Positions 45,180-58,898 of a stretch of DNA of 64,000 nucleotides are shown here, in pieces (positions within the stretch are counted from its first letter, which is position 1; every line of letters begins with the position of its first letter). The DNA is from Parvibaculum sp. (GTDB taxonomy: Bacteria > Pseudomonadota > Alphaproteobacteria > Parvibaculales > Parvibaculaceae), in assembly GCF_019635935.1 (NCBI RefSeq), contig NZ_JAHBYN010000001.1:2819532-2883531 (forward strand). Direction: 5' to 3'. The notes below the pieces were generated by a model. That model did no database searches. It was not told the origin of the DNA and saw only the letters and a list, made by a program, of their open reading frames with translations. Made by a program: the position numbers and the translations under genes.

Positions 45180-46847
45180 ATGAGCGAGCAGGTCGAACGC
45201 GAATTTATGGAATACGACGTCGTTGTCGTCGGCGGCGGCCCGGCCGGTCTGTCGGCGGCGATCAGGCTGCGCCAGCTCGCGGCGGCGGAAGATTTCGACC
45301 TGTCGGTCTGCGTGATCGAAAAGGGCTCGGAAGTCGGCGCGCATATCCTGTCGGGCGCGGTGATCGACCCGATCGGCCTCGACACGCTGCTGCCGGACTG
45401 GCGCGAGTTGGGCGCACCTGTCGACACGGAAGTGACGGCCGATCATTTCATCTATCTCGGACCGGCCGGCGGCTTGCGCATCCCGAACATTCTGTTCCCG
45501 CCGCTGATGAACAATCACGGCAACTACATTGTCAGCCTCGGCAATGTCTGCCGCTGGCTCGCCGAACAGGCCGAAGGTCTCGGCGTCGAAATCTATCCGG
45601 GTTTCGCGGGCGCCGAGGTGCTTTACGGCGAGGACGGATCGGTGCGCGGCGTCGTCACCGGCGACATGGGCGTGGCCAAGGACGGTTCGCACAAGGACAG
45701 CTACACGCCCGGCATCGAGCTGCGCGGCAAATACACCTTCTTCGCCGAAGGCGTACGCGGATCGCTGTCGAAGGAGCTGATCCGCAAATTCAAGCTCGAT
45801 GAAGGCTGCGAGCCGCAGAAATTCGGCATCGGCCTGAAGGAGCTGTGGCAGGTCGATCCGTCGAAGCACCGCAAGGGCCTCGTGCAGCACACGCTGGGCT
45901 GGCCGCTCGACAATTCGACCGGCGGCGGCTCGTTCCTCTATCATTTCGGCGAGAACCTCGTTTCGGTCGGTTTCGTCGTTCACCTGAACTACAGCAATCC
46001 CTATCTCTCGCCCTTCGACGAGTTCCAGCGCTTCAAGCACCACCCCTCGATCGTCGAGACGTTCGAGGGCGGCAAGCGCATCGCCTATGGCGCGCGCGCC
46101 ATCACCGAAGGCGGTTTCCAGTCGGTGCCGAAACTCACCTTCCCCGGCGGCGCGCTGATCGGCTGCTCGGCCGGTTTCGTCAACGTGCCGCGCATTAAGG
46201 GCAGCCACAACGCGATGCTGACCGGCATCATGGCCGCCGAGGCCGCCTTCGAGGCGGTGAAGGACGGGCGGCAGGCCGACGAGCTGGTGACTTACACGCA
46301 GGCGTATGAAAAGAGCGCGGTCTACAAGGACCTGAAGCGCGTCCGCAATGTGAAGCCGCTGCTCTCGCGCCTCGGCACCTTCCTCGGTACCGGCTTCGGC
46401 GCGCTCGACATGTGGATGAACAATCTCGGTCTCGGCCTGCCTTTCACGCTCCGCCACAAGAAGCCCGACCACGCGACGCTGAAGAAAGCGAGCGCCTGCA
46501 AGCCGATCGTTTATCCGAAGCCCGACGGCAAGATTTCCTTCGACAAACTTTCCTCGGTGTTCATCTCGGCCACCAATCACGAGGAAGATCAGCCGGTTCA
46601 CCTGACGCTGAAGGATCCGGCGATCCCGATCGCCTACAATCTGCCGAATTTCGACGAGCCGGCGCAGCGCTATTGCCCGGCCGGCGTCTATGAAGTGATC
46701 CGCGACGACGACGGTTCCAATCCGCGCTTCCAGATCAACGCGCAAAACTGCGTTCACTGCAAAACCTGCGACATCAAGGACCCGGCGCAAAACATCAACT
46801 GGGTGGTGCCGGAGGGCGCGGGCGGGCCGAATTACCCGAATATGTGA
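45180..46847 (+). CDS. Electron transfer flavoprotein-ubiquinone oxidoreductase
   Basis: A 555-residue membrane-bound flavoprotein that passes electrons from ETF to ubiquinone during fatty and amino acid oxidation. The FAD motif is VVVVGGGPAGLSAAIRL, followed by GAHILSGAVIDP; the C-terminal [4Fe-4S] cluster is held by CPAG and CVHCKTCDIKDP. The GAGGSFLYHFG-like ubiquinone region (GGGSFLYHFGENL) is present. AGGAGAGG lies 5-6 nt before the ATG. Confidence 0.97.
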   Translation: MSEQVEREFMEYDVVVVGGGPAGLSAAIRLRQLAAAEDFDLSVCVIEKGSEVGAHILSGAVIDPIGLDTLLPDWRELGAPVDTEVTADHFIYLGPAGGLRIPNILFPPLMNNHGNYIVSLGNVCRWLAEQAEGLGVEIYPGFAGAEVLYGEDGSVRGVVTGDMGVAKDGSHKDSYTPGIELRGKYTFFAEGVRGSLSKELIRKFKLDEGCEPQKFGIGLKELWQVDPSKHRKGLVQHTLGWPLDNSTGGGSFLYHFGENLVSVGFVVHLNYSNPYLSPFDEFQRFKHHPSIVETFEGGKRIAYGARAITEGGFQSVPKLTFPGGALIGCSAGFVNVPRIKGSHNAMLTGIMAAEAAFEAVKDGRQADELVTYTQAYEKSAVYKDLKRVRNVKPLLSRLGTFLGTGFGALDMWMNNLGLGLPFTLRHKKPDHATLKKASACKPIVYPKPDGKISFDKLSSVFISATNHEEDQPVHLTLKDPAIPIAYNLPNFDEPAQRYCPAGVYEVIRDDDGSNPRFQINAQNCVHCKTCDIKDPAQNINWVVPEGAGGPNYPNM

Positions 46848-46944
46848 GGCGGCGCGCCTGTTTCCGGCGCGCGCGCTCCTGTAGGCTTTGCGACGGCTAC
46901 CGCTTCGGTGGCCGCGCGAGGCAATCTCGGAGGCAGGGCCCCAT

Positions 46945-48720
46945 ATGGCCACCACGACAGGTAGGGCGCCGAAGACCGGCAGGTACTTCCGGCAAGGATT
47001 GAAGCGCGCCGCGCTGGCCGCGGCGCTGGCGGCGCTCGGCGGCTGCGCGGGGCTCGGCTCTTTCGCCGATCTCGGCGCAAAGCGTGGCGAAACGCCCTAC
47101 GGCGCCTACCTCGCCGGCCGCCACGCGGCATCGATCAACGACCAGCGCAAGGCGGCCGAATTCTACGACGCCGCGTTGCGCGGCCAACCCGACGATCCGC
47201 TGGTTCTCGACCGGGCCTTCATGGCGTCGCTCGCCGCCGGCGACATCGACCGCGCGGTCCGGCTGGCCGAACGGCTGGTGGAAAACGAACCCGGTCAGCG
47301 CATGGCGCGCCTGACGCTGGCGCTGGCGGACATCAAGAAGGGCAACTATGCCGCCGCGCGCGACGAGATCGCGGCATCGGCGCCCGGCCCCTTCACGGCG
47401 CTTGTCGGCACGCTGACTTCGGCCTGGGCGGCCGCGGGCGAGCGCAACAAGGAATTGGTGTTCGAAAAGATCGGCGCCTTCGAGGGCCGCACGGCCTTCG
47501 CGCTGTTCCGCGCCTACCATCAGGGCCTGATGCTGGACCTGCTGGGAGACATGGAAGGCGCGAACGAGGCCTATGCAGAGGCGATGAGCGCCAGTGGCGG
47601 CTCAAGCGTGCGTGTCGTCGAGGCCTATGCGAGTTTCCTGCAGCGCCAGGGCCGAACCGACGAAGCGCGCGCGGCGCTGGAAGGCTTCCTGGTCTTCGCG
47701 CCCGAACATCCGCTGGTGCGCGATCACCTGGCGCGCCTTGCGCGCGGCGAGGCGCTGCCGGCTCAGGTACGCAATGCCTCCGACGGCGCCGCCGAAGCGC
47801 TCTACGGTCTCGGCAGCGCGCTGATGCAGGACACATCAAGCGATCTCTCGGAGGTCTATCTCCATCTCGCGCTCTACCTGCGTCCCGACTTCGACATCGC
47901 CCGTTCATTGCTCGCCGGCGCCCATGAAAGCCGCAAGCGTTGGCAGGACGCGATCGACGCCTACGGCAAGATCGACCGCGCCTCGCCGCTCTACATGAAT
48001 GCGCGCATCCAGACCGCCCTCGCGCTCGACAGGCTGGAACGCGAAACCGAGGCGGTTGCCTTGCTGCGGCGTCTGGCGCGCGACATGCCCGACCGTATCG
48101 ATCCGCTGGTTGCGATCGGCGACATCTACCGCGCCAAGGAAAACTATGCCGAGGCCGTGACCTATTACGAGCGCGCCATCGCGCTTTCCGGCACGCCGGC
48201 GGATCGCGAATGGACGCTCTATTACGCGCGCGGCATCTGCTTCGAACGCCTTGGCGAATGGGACAAGGCGGAAACCGACCTGAAGCTGGCGTTGAAACTT
48301 TCCGACGACCACCCGCTGGTGCTGAACTATCTCGGCTATTCCTGGATCGAGCAGCATCGCCATCTCGATGAAGCGCTGGCGATGATCGAAAAGGCAGTGG
48401 AGCGGCGCCCGAACGACGGCTTCATCGTCGACAGTCTCGGCTGGGCGCGCTACCGGCTCGGCGAATATGCGCTCGCGGTCAAATATCTCGAACGCGCGGT
48501 CGAATTGCAGCCGGACGATCCGACGATCAACGAACATCTGGGCGACGCCCTGTGGAAAGTCGGCCGCCGGATCGAGGCGCGCTTCCAGTGGAACCACGCC
48601 CTCGCGATGAACCCGGAGGAAAAGCGGGTGAAGCTGCTGCGCGCCAAGCTCGAATTCGGCCTCGAAGCCGCCGAAAGCGCCGAACGCGAGGAAGCCGCCG
48701 CGAACGCCAAGGGGCTCTGA
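46945..48720 (+). CDS. Tetratricopeptide-repeat lipoprotein
   Basis: A 591-residue lipoprotein with lipobox ALGGC in the signal region and at least ten TPR-like units across the rest, clearest from residue 340 on ([34 protein letters not shown]). TPR arrays hold protein complexes; similar alphaproteobacterial lipoproteins lie upstream of ispE. The function is unknown. The ATG at 46945 has GGAGGCAGGG 5-8 nt upstream. It is followed 4 bp later by ispE, on the same transcript. Confidence 0.9.
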   Translation: MATTTGRAPKTGRYFRQGLKRAALAAALAALGGCAGLGSFADLGAKRGETPYGAYLAGRHAASINDQRKAAEFYDAALRGQPDDPLVLDRAFMASLAAGDIDRAVRLAERLVENEPGQRMARLTLALADIKKGNYAAARDEIAASAPGPFTALVGTLTSAWAAAGERNKELVFEKIGAFEGRTAFALFRAYHQGLMLDLLGDMEGANEAYAEAMSASGGSSVRVVEAYASFLQRQGRTDEARAALEGFLVFAPEHPLVRDHLARLARGEALPAQVRNASDGAAEALYGLGSALMQDTSSDLSEVYLHLALYLRPDFDIARSLLAGAHESRKRWQDAIDAYGKIDRASPLYMNARIQTALALDRLERETEAVALLRRLARDMPDRIDPLVAIGDIYRAKENYAEAVTYYERAIALSGTPADREWTLYYARGICFERLGEWDKAETDLKLALKLSDDHPLVLNYLGYSWIEQHRHLDEALAMIEKAVERRPNDGFIVDSLGWARYRLGEYALAVKYLERAVELQPDDPTINEHLGDALWKVGRRIEARFQWNHALAMNPEEKRVKLLRAKLEFGLEAAESAEREEAAANAKGL

Positions 48721-48724
48721 CGCC

Positions 48725-49615
48725 GTGCCGGGCGAGGACAGCCGCCGGGTCGTCGAGGACGCGCCCGCCAAGATCAATCTGTGCCTGCGCGTCATCGGCC
48801 GCCGCGCCGACGGCTATCACGAACTGCAGAGCCTCGTCGTCTTCGCGCGCATCGGCGACCGTGTGAGCGCCGAACCCGCGAGCGACCTGACGCTCGATCT
48901 GCGCGGTCCCTTCGCGGCGGCGCTTGGCGGCGATCCCGACAATCTGGTGCTACGCGCCGCGCGGCTGCTGCGCGAGCGGACGGGCACAAACGCCGGCGCG
49001 CGCCTGACGCTTGAGAAGAACCTCCCCGTTGCGTCCGGCATTGGCGGCGGCTCGGCCGATGCGGCGGCGGCGTTGCGCGCGCTTGTGCGGCTATGGGACG
49101 TCGATCCCGGTGCGGCGGCGCTCGGCGAGATGGCGGCCGCGCTCGGTGCCGACGTGCCGGTCTGCCTCGATGCGCCCCCTGCCTTGATGTGGGGCATCGG
49201 CGCGAACATCGCCCGCCTCGAAGCGTTGCCGCGCTTCCATCTGGTGCTGGTCAATCCAGGCATTGCGCTCGCGACGGCGGAGGTTTTCCGTGCACTGGCC
49301 GCACCGGCATTGGCGCACGCGCCGGAAGCGCCAGTCTTGCCGTTGTTTGCAACGCTGGAAGAACTGCTGCACTGGCTCTCCGGCGCGGCGAACGACCTCG
49401 AAGCGCCGGCAAGGGCGCACGCGCCCGAAATCGGCGACGTGCTGGCGGCGCTTGCGGCGAGCGCCGGCTGCCGCCTTGCCCGCATGTCGGGTTCGGGCGC
49501 CACTTGCTTTGGAATCTATGCCGATGAAGCGGCGGCGGAAGCGGCCGCCGCCGCGATTGCGCGCGCGCATCCCGGCTGGTGGGCGGTTGCCTGCGGCGTC
49601 AGTGATTGCGGTTGA
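48725..49615 (+). CDS. ispE: 4-diphosphocytidyl-2-C-methyl-D-erythritol kinase
   Basis: A 296-residue GHMP-family kinase for the fourth step of the MEP isoprenoid pathway. Signatures are [22 protein letters not shown] in two parts, the ATP loop [20 protein letters not shown] in part and the motif [11 protein letters not shown] near the C-terminus. It starts at GTG 48725. It converges on the polyprenyl synthase gene, the two ends overlapping by 17 bp; both are isoprenoid enzymes. Confidence 0.96.
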   Translation: MPGEDSRRVVEDAPAKINLCLRVIGRRADGYHELQSLVVFARIGDRVSAEPASDLTLDLRGPFAAALGGDPDNLVLRAARLLRERTGTNAGARLTLEKNLPVASGIGGGSADAAAALRALVRLWDVDPGAAALGEMAAALGADVPVCLDAPPALMWGIGANIARLEALPRFHLVLVNPGIALATAEVFRALAAPALAHAPEAPVLPLFATLEELLHWLSGAANDLEAPARAHAPEIGDVLAALAASAGCRLARMSGSGATCFGIYADEAAAEAAAAAIARAHPGWWAVACGVSDCG

Positions 49616-50693
49616 TGCAGAACTCGACGAGATCGGTGAGCGCCTGCCGGTAGGCGCTTTCGGGAAAGATCGCCAGCGCGTCGGTTGCAATGGCGCCGTA
49701 GTGGCGCGCGCGCAAGATCGTGTCGGTGAGCGCATCGTGCTTCTGTATCAGCTCGACCGCATGCGCGAAATCGCCGTCGCCGCGCTCGCCGTCCTGCAGG
49801 GTGCGCTGCCAGAAGGCGCGTTCTTCCGCCGTGCCGCGCCGGAAGGCCAGCACGACGGGCAGCGTGATCTTGCCCTCGCGGAAATCGTCGCCGACATTCT
49901 TGCCGAGCGCCGCCACGCGGCCGCCATAGTCGAGTGCGTCGTCGACAAGCTGGAATGCGATGCCGAGATTGCGGCCGTAGGATTCGAGTGCCGCGGCCTC
50001 GGTGCCGTTGCGCTCCGAAATGACGGCGCCGATTTCGGTGGCGGCGGCAAAGAGCGCCGCCGTCTTCGCCTGAATGACGCGCAGATAGGCGTCTTCGGTG
50101 GTGCTGGTGTCCTTGGCCGCGGCAAGCTGCATCACCTCGCCCTCGGCGATGATCGAGGCGGCGTCGGCGATGATTTCGAGTGCGCGGAGCGACCGCGTTT
50201 CGACCATCAGCTTGAAGGCGCGGCCGAGCAGGAAATCGCCGACGAGAACGCTCGCCTGGTTGCCCCACAGCATTCGCGCGGTCTTGGCGCCGCGCCGCAT
50301 GTCGCTTTCGTCCACCACGTCGTCGTGAAGCAGGGTCGCCGTGTGCAGAAACTCGACGGACGCCGCAAGCTTGATATGGTCGTCGCCATTGTAGCCGCAC
50401 ATCCGCGATGCGGCGATGGTGAGCATCGGCCGAAGGCGCTTGCCGCCCGAATTGATGAGGTGGCTGGCAAGTTCCGGCACCATCGGCACCTCGGAAGCCA
50501 TCCGTTCACGGATGAATTCGTTGACGGCCTCCATGTCGTCGGCCACCAGCGCCTGAAGCTGCTTGACCGCGTTCTGGCCGCGCCCGCGCTCTTCCTCGAG
50601 GGGAACAACAACGCCCAATATCCGCTCCTCAAAATTCGCATGCGGGGCTGAATCTCCATGCCCTGCATGTGTTATGCTGCTGCGAGTAAGCAT
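49599..50693 (-). CDS. ispB: All-trans polyprenyl diphosphate synthase
   Basis: A prenyl chain-elongating enzyme of up to 364 residues, of the octaprenyl/decaprenyl type that supplies the ubiquinone tail. The first Asp-rich motif is [15 protein letters not shown] and the second is [11 protein letters not shown]; small residues before the first motif suggest a long-chain product. The GGKRLRPM segment and KTAALFAAA are conserved. The start is uncertain: I use ATG 50693, but a shorter product from the GVVVPLEEE region is possible. Confidence 0.93.
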   Translation of the reverse strand: MLTRSSITHAGHGDSAPHANFEERILGVVVPLEEERGRGQNAVKQLQALVADDMEAVNEFIRERMASEVPMVPELASHLINSGGKRLRPMLTIAASRMCGYNGDDHIKLAASVEFLHTATLLHDDVVDESDMRRGAKTARMLWGNQASVLVGDFLLGRAFKLMVETRSLRALEIIADAASIIAEGEVMQLAAAKDTSTTEDAYLRVIQAKTAALFAAATEIGAVISERNGTEAAALESYGRNLGIAFQLVDDALDYGGRVAALGKNVGDDFREGKITLPVVLAFRRGTAEERAFWQRTLQDGERGDGDFAHAVELIQKHDALTDTILRARHYGAIATDALAIFPESAYRQALTDLVEFCINRNH

Positions 50694-50826
50694 AGGTTGA
50701 CGGCCCCCGAGCGGCAAGGGCCGGGCCCGCGCGCGACGGGGCCATTTGTCGCAATGCACTGCTGGCAAGATGCGGAACTTGCGAAATGCGTTGTCGCGAT
50801 GCGCAAATTTGCACAACGGAGGCGGC

Positions 50827-51027
50827 ATGAAAGAGCTGATCAGAACGGGCGACCCGGTGCTGATCTCCTATCTGACGCACCGGCTGACCGAAGCCGGCAT
50901 CGAGAGCTTCGGCATGGACGCACACATGCAACGCTCGCTCGGCATTCTTCCGCAGCGTATCATGGTGGTCGATGAGGACTATGACGAGGCGCGGCGAATT
51001 CTCGACGAGGTGAGGCAGGAAGGATGA
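50827..51027 (+). CDS. DUF2007 small protein
   Basis: A 66-residue protein of the DUF2007 family, named putative signal-transducing proteins by association only. The pattern is KELIRTGDPVLISYLTHRLTEAG in part, then ESFGMD and RIMVVDEDYDEARRIL. The ATG at 50827 has GGAGGCGGC just upstream. It overlaps the next gene by 4 bp (ATGA), so it is translated with the methyltransferase. Confidence 0.9.
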   Translation: MKELIRTGDPVLISYLTHRLTEAGIESFGMDAHMQRSLGILPQRIMVVDEDYDEARRILDEVRQEG

Positions 51028-51815
51028 GCGGCAACGCGGCGGACGACATCGCACCGGCAACGACCGACGACGGATTTCTCGGCAACCGTCTGAAATTGCT
51101 GCAGCCGGAAAAGGGCTATCGCGCCGGCATCGATGCGGTGCTGCTGGCCGCCGCCGTTCCGGCGCGCGAAGGCGAGCGGGCGCTGGAAGCGGGCGCCGGC
51201 GTCGGCGTCGCGAGCCTCTGTCTTGCCGCGCGCGTGCCCGGCCTCGAAGTCGCAGGCCTCGAATTGCAGCCCGAGCTTGTCGGCCTTGCCGGCCAAAACA
51301 TCGAACGCAACGGCATGGGCGATCGCGTTTCGATCGTCGAGGGCGATATCGGCCTTTCGCCGCGCGATCTCGCGGCGTTGGGGCTTGAGCCCAATGGCTG
51401 GCATCACGTCTTCGCCAATCCGCCCTTTCACGATCCGGCGACGAGCCCCGCGCCGCCCGATGCCGGCAAGGCGCAGGCGCATCTGACGCTCGGCTCCGAC
51501 CTCGACGACTGGGTGCGCTTCTGCTGCACGATGGCGCGGCCGAGAGGCACCGTGACCTTTATCCACCGCGCCGATGCGCTGGCTGACCTTCTGGCCGTCA
51601 TGACCGGGCATCTGGGGGGAATCGAGGTTTTCCCGCTCTGGCCGGCGGCCGGCAAGTCGGCCTCGCGCGTCATCGTCCGTGGCCAGCGCGATTCGAAGGC
51701 GCCGCTGAGCCTGCGGTCCGGACTGGTGCTGCATGGCCGCGACGGCCGTTTCACCGACCGGACGGAGGCGATCCTGCGCGGCGGCGAGGCATTGCTGCTC
51801 GATCAACCGGCCTGA
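51024..51815 (+). CDS. TrmN6-like tRNA (adenine-N6) methyltransferase
   Basis: A 263-residue methylase resembling tRNA1(Val) (adenine37-N6)-methyltransferase YfiC. The AdoMet site is ALEAGAGVGVASLCL and the N6-adenine catalytic motif is FANPPFHD. The FLGNRLKLLQPEKGYRAGIDAVLLA block in two parts is typical of the TrmN6 group. It overlaps the DUF2007 gene. The exact RNA target is not proven here. Confidence 0.9.
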   Translation: MSGNAADDIAPATTDDGFLGNRLKLLQPEKGYRAGIDAVLLAAAVPAREGERALEAGAGVGVASLCLAARVPGLEVAGLELQPELVGLAGQNIERNGMGDRVSIVEGDIGLSPRDLAALGLEPNGWHHVFANPPFHDPATSPAPPDAGKAQAHLTLGSDLDDWVRFCCTMARPRGTVTFIHRADALADLLAVMTGHLGGIEVFPLWPAAGKSASRVIVRGQRDSKAPLSLRSGLVLHGRDGRFTDRTEAILRGGEALLLDQPA

Positions 51816-51849
51816 GGGCGCCGCCTTGCCGGGCCGGGCGTCCGCGCCT

Positions 51850-52773
51850 ATGTATCCTCTTATGAAAAATCTGATTGCCCCTTTCCTCCCCACACCTCTC
51901 CGCAAGCGCGTCGCCCCCGATTGGCAGCCGCGGCCGGTCGTCGCCGTGGTGCGGCTTTCGGGCACCATCGGCCCGAGCCAGCCCTTGCGCGGCGGGCTGA
52001 ACCTCGCCGCCGTCGCTCCGGCGCTCGAAGCGGCCTTTTCGATGAAGAACGCGAAGGCGGTGGCGCTGATCGTCAATTCGCCGGGCGGCTCGCCGGTGCA
52101 GTCCTCGCTGATCTACAAGCGCATCCGCGCGCTCGCGGAAGAGAAAAGCCTGCCGGTCTATGCTTTCGCCGAGGATGTGGCAGCCTCGGGCGGCTACATG
52201 ATCGCCTGTGCGGCGGACGAGATTTATGCCGATGAAAGCTCGGTCGTCGGATCGATCGGCGTCGTCTCGGCGGGCTTCGGCTTCACCGGCCTGATCGAAA
52301 AGCTCGGCGTCGAGCGGCGTGTGCATACCTCGGGCGAGAGCAAGGCGATGCTCGATCCCTTCCAGCCTGAAAAGGCAGAAGACGTGGCGCGCCTCGAGGC
52401 GTTGCAGAAGGACGTGCACGAGAATTTCAAGGCGCTGGTCCGCAAGGCGCGCGGCGAACGCTTGAAGGCGGACGACCCGGCGATTTTCTCCGGCGAGTTC
52501 TGGGCCGGCGCCGGCGCGCTGGAACGCGGACTGATCGACGGGCTGGCCGATCTGCGCAGCCATATGCGCGGTCTTTACGGCGACAAGGTGAAACTGCGTC
52601 TCGTCGTCCAGCGCCAGCCCTGGTGGCGGCCCGGCGGCGGCATATCGAGCCGGCTTCGGCCCACTTTTCCGGCCATCGGGGGCGGATTTGCCGCCGAAAT
52701 GGGGGCGGGGCTGGCCGACGGACTGATTGCCGCGGCCGAGAAGCGTTCCCTTTGGAGCCGTTTTGGCCTTTAA
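51850..52773 (+). CDS. S49 family serine peptidase (SppA/SohB-like)
   Basis: A 307-residue peptidase of the signal-peptide peptidase SppA type. The nucleophile is S113 in AEDVAASGGYMIACAA and the general base lysine is K165 in TSGESKAMLDPF, with 52 residues between them. The strand VNSPGGSPVQS is also conserved. It has a short N-terminus without a clear membrane helix, so it may be cytoplasmic like archaeal and SohB-like forms. A start at ATG 51862 is possible. Confidence 0.9.
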   Translation: MYPLMKNLIAPFLPTPLRKRVAPDWQPRPVVAVVRLSGTIGPSQPLRGGLNLAAVAPALEAAFSMKNAKAVALIVNSPGGSPVQSSLIYKRIRALAEEKSLPVYAFAEDVAASGGYMIACAADEIYADESSVVGSIGVVSAGFGFTGLIEKLGVERRVHTSGESKAMLDPFQPEKAEDVARLEALQKDVHENFKALVRKARGERLKADDPAIFSGEFWAGAGALERGLIDGLADLRSHMRGLYGDKVKLRLVVQRQPWWRPGGGISSRLRPTFPAIGGGFAAEMGAGLADGLIAAAEKRSLWSRFGL

Positions 52774-52821
52774 TACGCAAAGCCGGGGCCGTTCCCCGGC
52801 GGATTCGAGAGGGTCGGTCCC

Positions 52822-53022
52822 ATGACCAAGATCGTTTTCGCGGCCGTATTCATTCTGGCTTTCTATGCCGCCTGGAAAGCGCTTCAGCGCTCGGTCGAGC
52901 GGCAGCGGGAAGCCTTCGCCCGCGCGCAGCCGCGCTCGCGCGTGGAGCCGCGCGATCTCGGCACGCTGCGCGACCGGGGCGACGGCACCTATGTGCCGGA
53001 CCACAGCCGCCGCGACATCTGA
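52822..53022 (+). CDS. Small single-helix membrane protein
   Basis: A 66-residue protein with an N-terminal membrane helix (KIVFAAVFILAFYAAW) and a basic cytoplasmic tail (RSVERQREAFARAQPRSR ... RDRGDGTYVPDHSRRDI). No family is recognised. A GAGAGGG site lies upstream of the ATG. It lies between sppA and glyQ on the same strand. Confidence 0.65.
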   Translation: MTKIVFAAVFILAFYAAWKALQRSVERQREAFARAQPRSRVEPRDLGTLRDRGDGTYVPDHSRRDI

Positions 53023-53084
53023 TTTTCAAGCGATTCCCTGAACTTGACCGCCGGTCGCGCATCGGCGGCAAGCCGTCCGTTTGC

Positions 53085-53113
53085 TTGACCCTCCGGGGAG
53101 GCGCGGCTACCTT
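53085..53113 (+). promoter_or_regulatory. Candidate promoter of glyQS
   Basis: TTGACC (53085-53090) and TACCTT (53108-53113) are 17 bp apart in the 162-bp gap before glyQ, giving a leader of about 65 nt. Confidence 0.55.
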
Positions 53114-53184
53114 GCGCGCGCCTTAGAGCGGCGGCGCCCGCCACCCGCAACGGGCGCGAGGCGCGACACGCGGACCAGGCCAAA

Positions 53185-54078
53185 ATGACGGCGAAGCCCG
53201 ACCATTCCTTTCAGTCCCTGATCCTGAAACTGCAGGCCTATTGGGCGCGGGCCGGCTGCGTGATTCTGCAGCCCTACGACATGTCGATGGGCGCGGGCAC
53301 GTTTCACCCGGCGACGACCTTGCGCGCGCTCGGCCCCAAACCGTGGAAGGCCGCTTACGTGCAGCCCTCGCGCCGCCCGACCGACGGCCGCTACGGCGAG
53401 AACCCCAACCGCTTCCAGCACTATTACCAGTTTCAGGTGATCCTGAAGCCGAACCCGGAAAACCTGCAGGAGCTCTACCTCGAAAGTCTGGCGGAGCTCG
53501 GCATCGATGCGAAGAACCACGACATCCGCTTTGTCGAGGACGACTGGGAAAGCCCGACGCTGGGCGCCTGGGGGCTCGGCTGGGAAGTCTGGTGCGACGG
53601 CATGGAAGTCTCGCAGTTCACCTATTTTCAGCAGGTCGGCGGCTTCGACTGCAATCCCGTTTCGGGCGAGCTGACCTACGGCCTCGAACGCCTCGCGATG
53701 TATATTCAGGGCGTCGACAACGGCTACGAACTTGATTTCAACGGTGCGCAAGGCGCCGACCGCGTGACCTATGGCGACGTCTTCCATCAGGCCGAAGTCG
53801 AATTCTCGACGCATAATTTCGAGGCCGCGAACACCGAAATGCTGTTCCGCCATTTCGAGGACGCGGAAAAGGAATGCGCGGCGCTGCTCGACCGCGACAA
53901 GCCGTTGCCGCTACCGGCCTACGACCAGGTCATCAAGGCCAGCCACAATTTCAACCTGCTGGATGCGCGCGGCGTGATTTCGGTCACCGAACGCCAGGCC
54001 TATATCGGCCGCGTCCGCGCGCTGTCGAAAGCCTGCGCCGAAGCCTGGCTGAAGACCGAAGCGGGGGGCGGCGCGTGA
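53185..54078 (+). CDS. glyQ: Glycyl-tRNA synthetase alpha subunit
   Basis: A 297-residue class II synthetase subunit of the bacterial alpha2beta2 enzyme. It opens with [25 protein letters not shown] in parts and contains [28 protein letters not shown] and [19 protein letters not shown] in part, which carry glycine activation. It overlaps glyS by 4 bp (GTGA), so the two subunits are made together. Confidence 0.98.
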   Translation: MTAKPDHSFQSLILKLQAYWARAGCVILQPYDMSMGAGTFHPATTLRALGPKPWKAAYVQPSRRPTDGRYGENPNRFQHYYQFQVILKPNPENLQELYLESLAELGIDAKNHDIRFVEDDWESPTLGAWGLGWEVWCDGMEVSQFTYFQQVGGFDCNPVSGELTYGLERLAMYIQGVDNGYELDFNGAQGADRVTYGDVFHQAEVEFSTHNFEAANTEMLFRHFEDAEKECAALLDRDKPLPLPAYDQVIKASHNFNLLDARGVISVTERQAYIGRVRALSKACAEAWLKTEAGGGA

Positions 54079-56165
54079 GCGAACTCCTGCTCGAACTCTT
54101 CTCCGAGGAAATCCCGGCGCGGATGCAGAAGCGCGCGGGCGAGGATCTCGTGCGGCTCGTCACCGATGCGCTGAAGGAAGCGGGTGTTGCAGGCAGCAAC
54201 GCGCGCAGCTTCGCGACGCCGCGCCGCCTGACGCTGGTGATCGACGGTTTGCCGGACAAGACGCCGGATGTGAAGGAAGAGCGCAAGGGGCCGAAAGTGG
54301 GCGCGCCGCAACAGGCGATCGACGGGTTTTTGCGCGCGGCGGGCCTCAAGAGCATCGACGAAGCGACGGTGCAGGAAGACAAGAAGGGGGCCTTCTATGT
54401 CGCCGTCACCGAAAAAAAGGGCCGCGACACCGCCGCGCTGATCGCCGACATCGTGCCCGCCGTCATCCGCGCCTTCCCCTGGCCGAAATCGATGCGCTGG
54501 GGCGCAGGCAGCCTGCGCTGGGTGCGGCCGCTGCATTCGGTGCTCTGCATTCTCGACAGTAAGGTCGTGCCGTTCGAGATCGATGGCATCAAGTCCGGCA
54601 ACACGACGCGCGGCCATCGCTTCATGGCCCCGGATGCGTTTGCGGTGAAGGATTTCGCCGACTACGAAATGAAACTGCTCGACGCCAGGGTCGTGCTCGA
54701 CCCGGCGAAGCGCGCGCATTTCATCCATGCGGGCGCGAAGGCGCTGGCGGAAGCCGAAGGTCTGACGCTGGTCGAGGACGAGGCGCTGCTCCACGAAGTG
54801 GCGGGGCTTGTCGAATGGCCGGTGCCGCTGATCGGCAGGATCGACGATGAATTCATGTCGGTGCCGCAGGAAGTGCTGACGAGCACCATGCGCGCCAACC
54901 AGAAATATTTCGCGCTTCACGACAAGGCGGGGAAGCTCGCCAACCGCTTCATCGTCGTCGCCAACCTCGAAGCCGAAGACGGCGGCAAGGCCATCGTCAA
55001 CGGCAACGAACGCGTACTCCGCGCCCGCTTCGCCGACGCGCGTTTCTTGTGGGATCAGGACCGGAAGGTGCGGCTGGAAGATCGTCTGTCAAAGCTCGCG
55101 GACGTCAAATTTTATGAAGGTCTTGGTTCCGTGAAGGACAAGGCCCTGCGTATCGGACAACTAGCGGCAAGGTTGTCCGAGATGGTTCCTGATGCCGACA
55201 TTATGATTGCGTTGTCTGCTGCAAATCTTGCCAAAGCCGACCTTGTGTCCGGAATGGTCTACGAGTTTCCTGAGCTTCAAGGTTTGATGGGTTATTATTT
55301 TGCCCGAACGGACGGTCTTGGGGAGGAAACAGCCAAGGCAATTCGCGATCACTACAAGCCGGTTGGTCCTGGCGATAGTTTGCCGGAGACACACAATGGC
55401 CTTGTCGTCGCGCTTGCGGATAAGCTGGATACGCTGGTGGGTTTCTTTGGTGTTGGGGAAGCTCCAACTGGTTCGCGTGATCCGTTTGCTTTACGTCGGG
55501 CGGCGCTCGGCATTGTCAGGATTCTGTTAGAACGAAAAGTGCGTTTTCGTTTGAGGCGTGCACTTGATGATGCAAACGTGCAGTTTGGAAGCTGGGGTCC
55601 CGGACAGTTCGGTAGTGTGACACATGACGCAGTTTTCACATTTATAATCGAGCGCCTGAAAGTCTATCTGCGCGATCGGGGCGCACGACACGATCTTGTA
55701 GACGCCGTCTTTTCGCTTGATATGAATTCTCGCCCGTTAGACGATCTCGTTCTCATCGTGAATCGCGTCGAGGCGCTCTCCGAATTCCTCAACACCGAAG
55801 ACGGCAAGAACCTGCTGGCCGGCTACAAGCGCGCCACCAACATTCTGCGCATCGAGGAAAAGAAGGACGGCGAGGGTGCCTTCGACGCCGCGCCTGACGC
55901 ATCGCTCTTCGCGCAGGACGAGGAGAAATCGCTCGCCGCCGCCATCGCCGCCGCGACGAAAGATGCAAAAGCCGCCGTCGCGCGCGAGGATTTCGCCGCC
56001 GCCATGTCGGCGCTGGCGAAGCTCCGTGCGCCGGTCGATGCGTTCTTCGACAAGGTGACGGTCAATGCGGACGACGCAGGCGTTCGCGCCAACCGTCTGA
56101 AGCTGCTGGCGCAGATCCGCAGCGCGCTGCACGAGGTCGCGGATTTTTCGAAGGTCGAGGGCTAG
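54075..56165 (+). CDS. glyS: Glycyl-tRNA synthetase beta subunit
   Basis: A 696-residue beta subunit that binds and positions tRNA-Gly. It starts at GTG 54075 with [20 protein letters not shown] in part, [41 protein letters not shown] in part and [17 protein letters not shown] in part. The protein is complete, but codons about 335-562 use a different base composition from the rest (see the mosaic segment entry). It is the second gene of glyQS. Confidence 0.97.
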   Translation: MSELLLELFSEEIPARMQKRAGEDLVRLVTDALKEAGVAGSNARSFATPRRLTLVIDGLPDKTPDVKEERKGPKVGAPQQAIDGFLRAAGLKSIDEATVQEDKKGAFYVAVTEKKGRDTAALIADIVPAVIRAFPWPKSMRWGAGSLRWVRPLHSVLCILDSKVVPFEIDGIKSGNTTRGHRFMAPDAFAVKDFADYEMKLLDARVVLDPAKRAHFIHAGAKALAEAEGLTLVEDEALLHEVAGLVEWPVPLIGRIDDEFMSVPQEVLTSTMRANQKYFALHDKAGKLANRFIVVANLEAEDGGKAIVNGNERVLRARFADARFLWDQDRKVRLEDRLSKLADVKFYEGLGSVKDKALRIGQLAARLSEMVPDADIMIALSAANLAKADLVSGMVYEFPELQGLMGYYFARTDGLGEETAKAIRDHYKPVGPGDSLPETHNGLVVALADKLDTLVGFFGVGEAPTGSRDPFALRRAALGIVRILLERKVRFRLRRALDDANVQFGSWGPGQFGSVTHDAVFTFIIERLKVYLRDRGARHDLVDAVFSLDMNSRPLDDLVLIVNRVEALSEFLNTEDGKNLLAGYKRATNILRIEEKKDGEGAFDAAPDASLFAQDEEKSLAAAIAAATKDAKAAVAREDFAAAMSALAKLRAPVDAFFDKVTVNADDAGVRANRLKLLAQIRSALHEVADFSKVEG
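55080..55770 (+). other. Low-GC mosaic segment within glyS
   Basis: Between about 55080 and 55770 the glyS coding sequence falls to roughly 47-60% GC per 60-base line (28, 36, 32, 31, 32 and 29 GC in six lines counted by hand), with many T-ending codons, while the bases on both sides return to about 65% and G/C-ending codons. The reading frame and the family motifs continue through it, so it is functional sequence. This looks like replacement of an internal part of the gene by a foreign allele. Confidence 0.6.
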
Positions 56166-56198
56166 GCGCCCGGTAAAGCCAAACCAAAGGCGAGTGCG

Positions 56199-58898
<2,700 letters not shown>

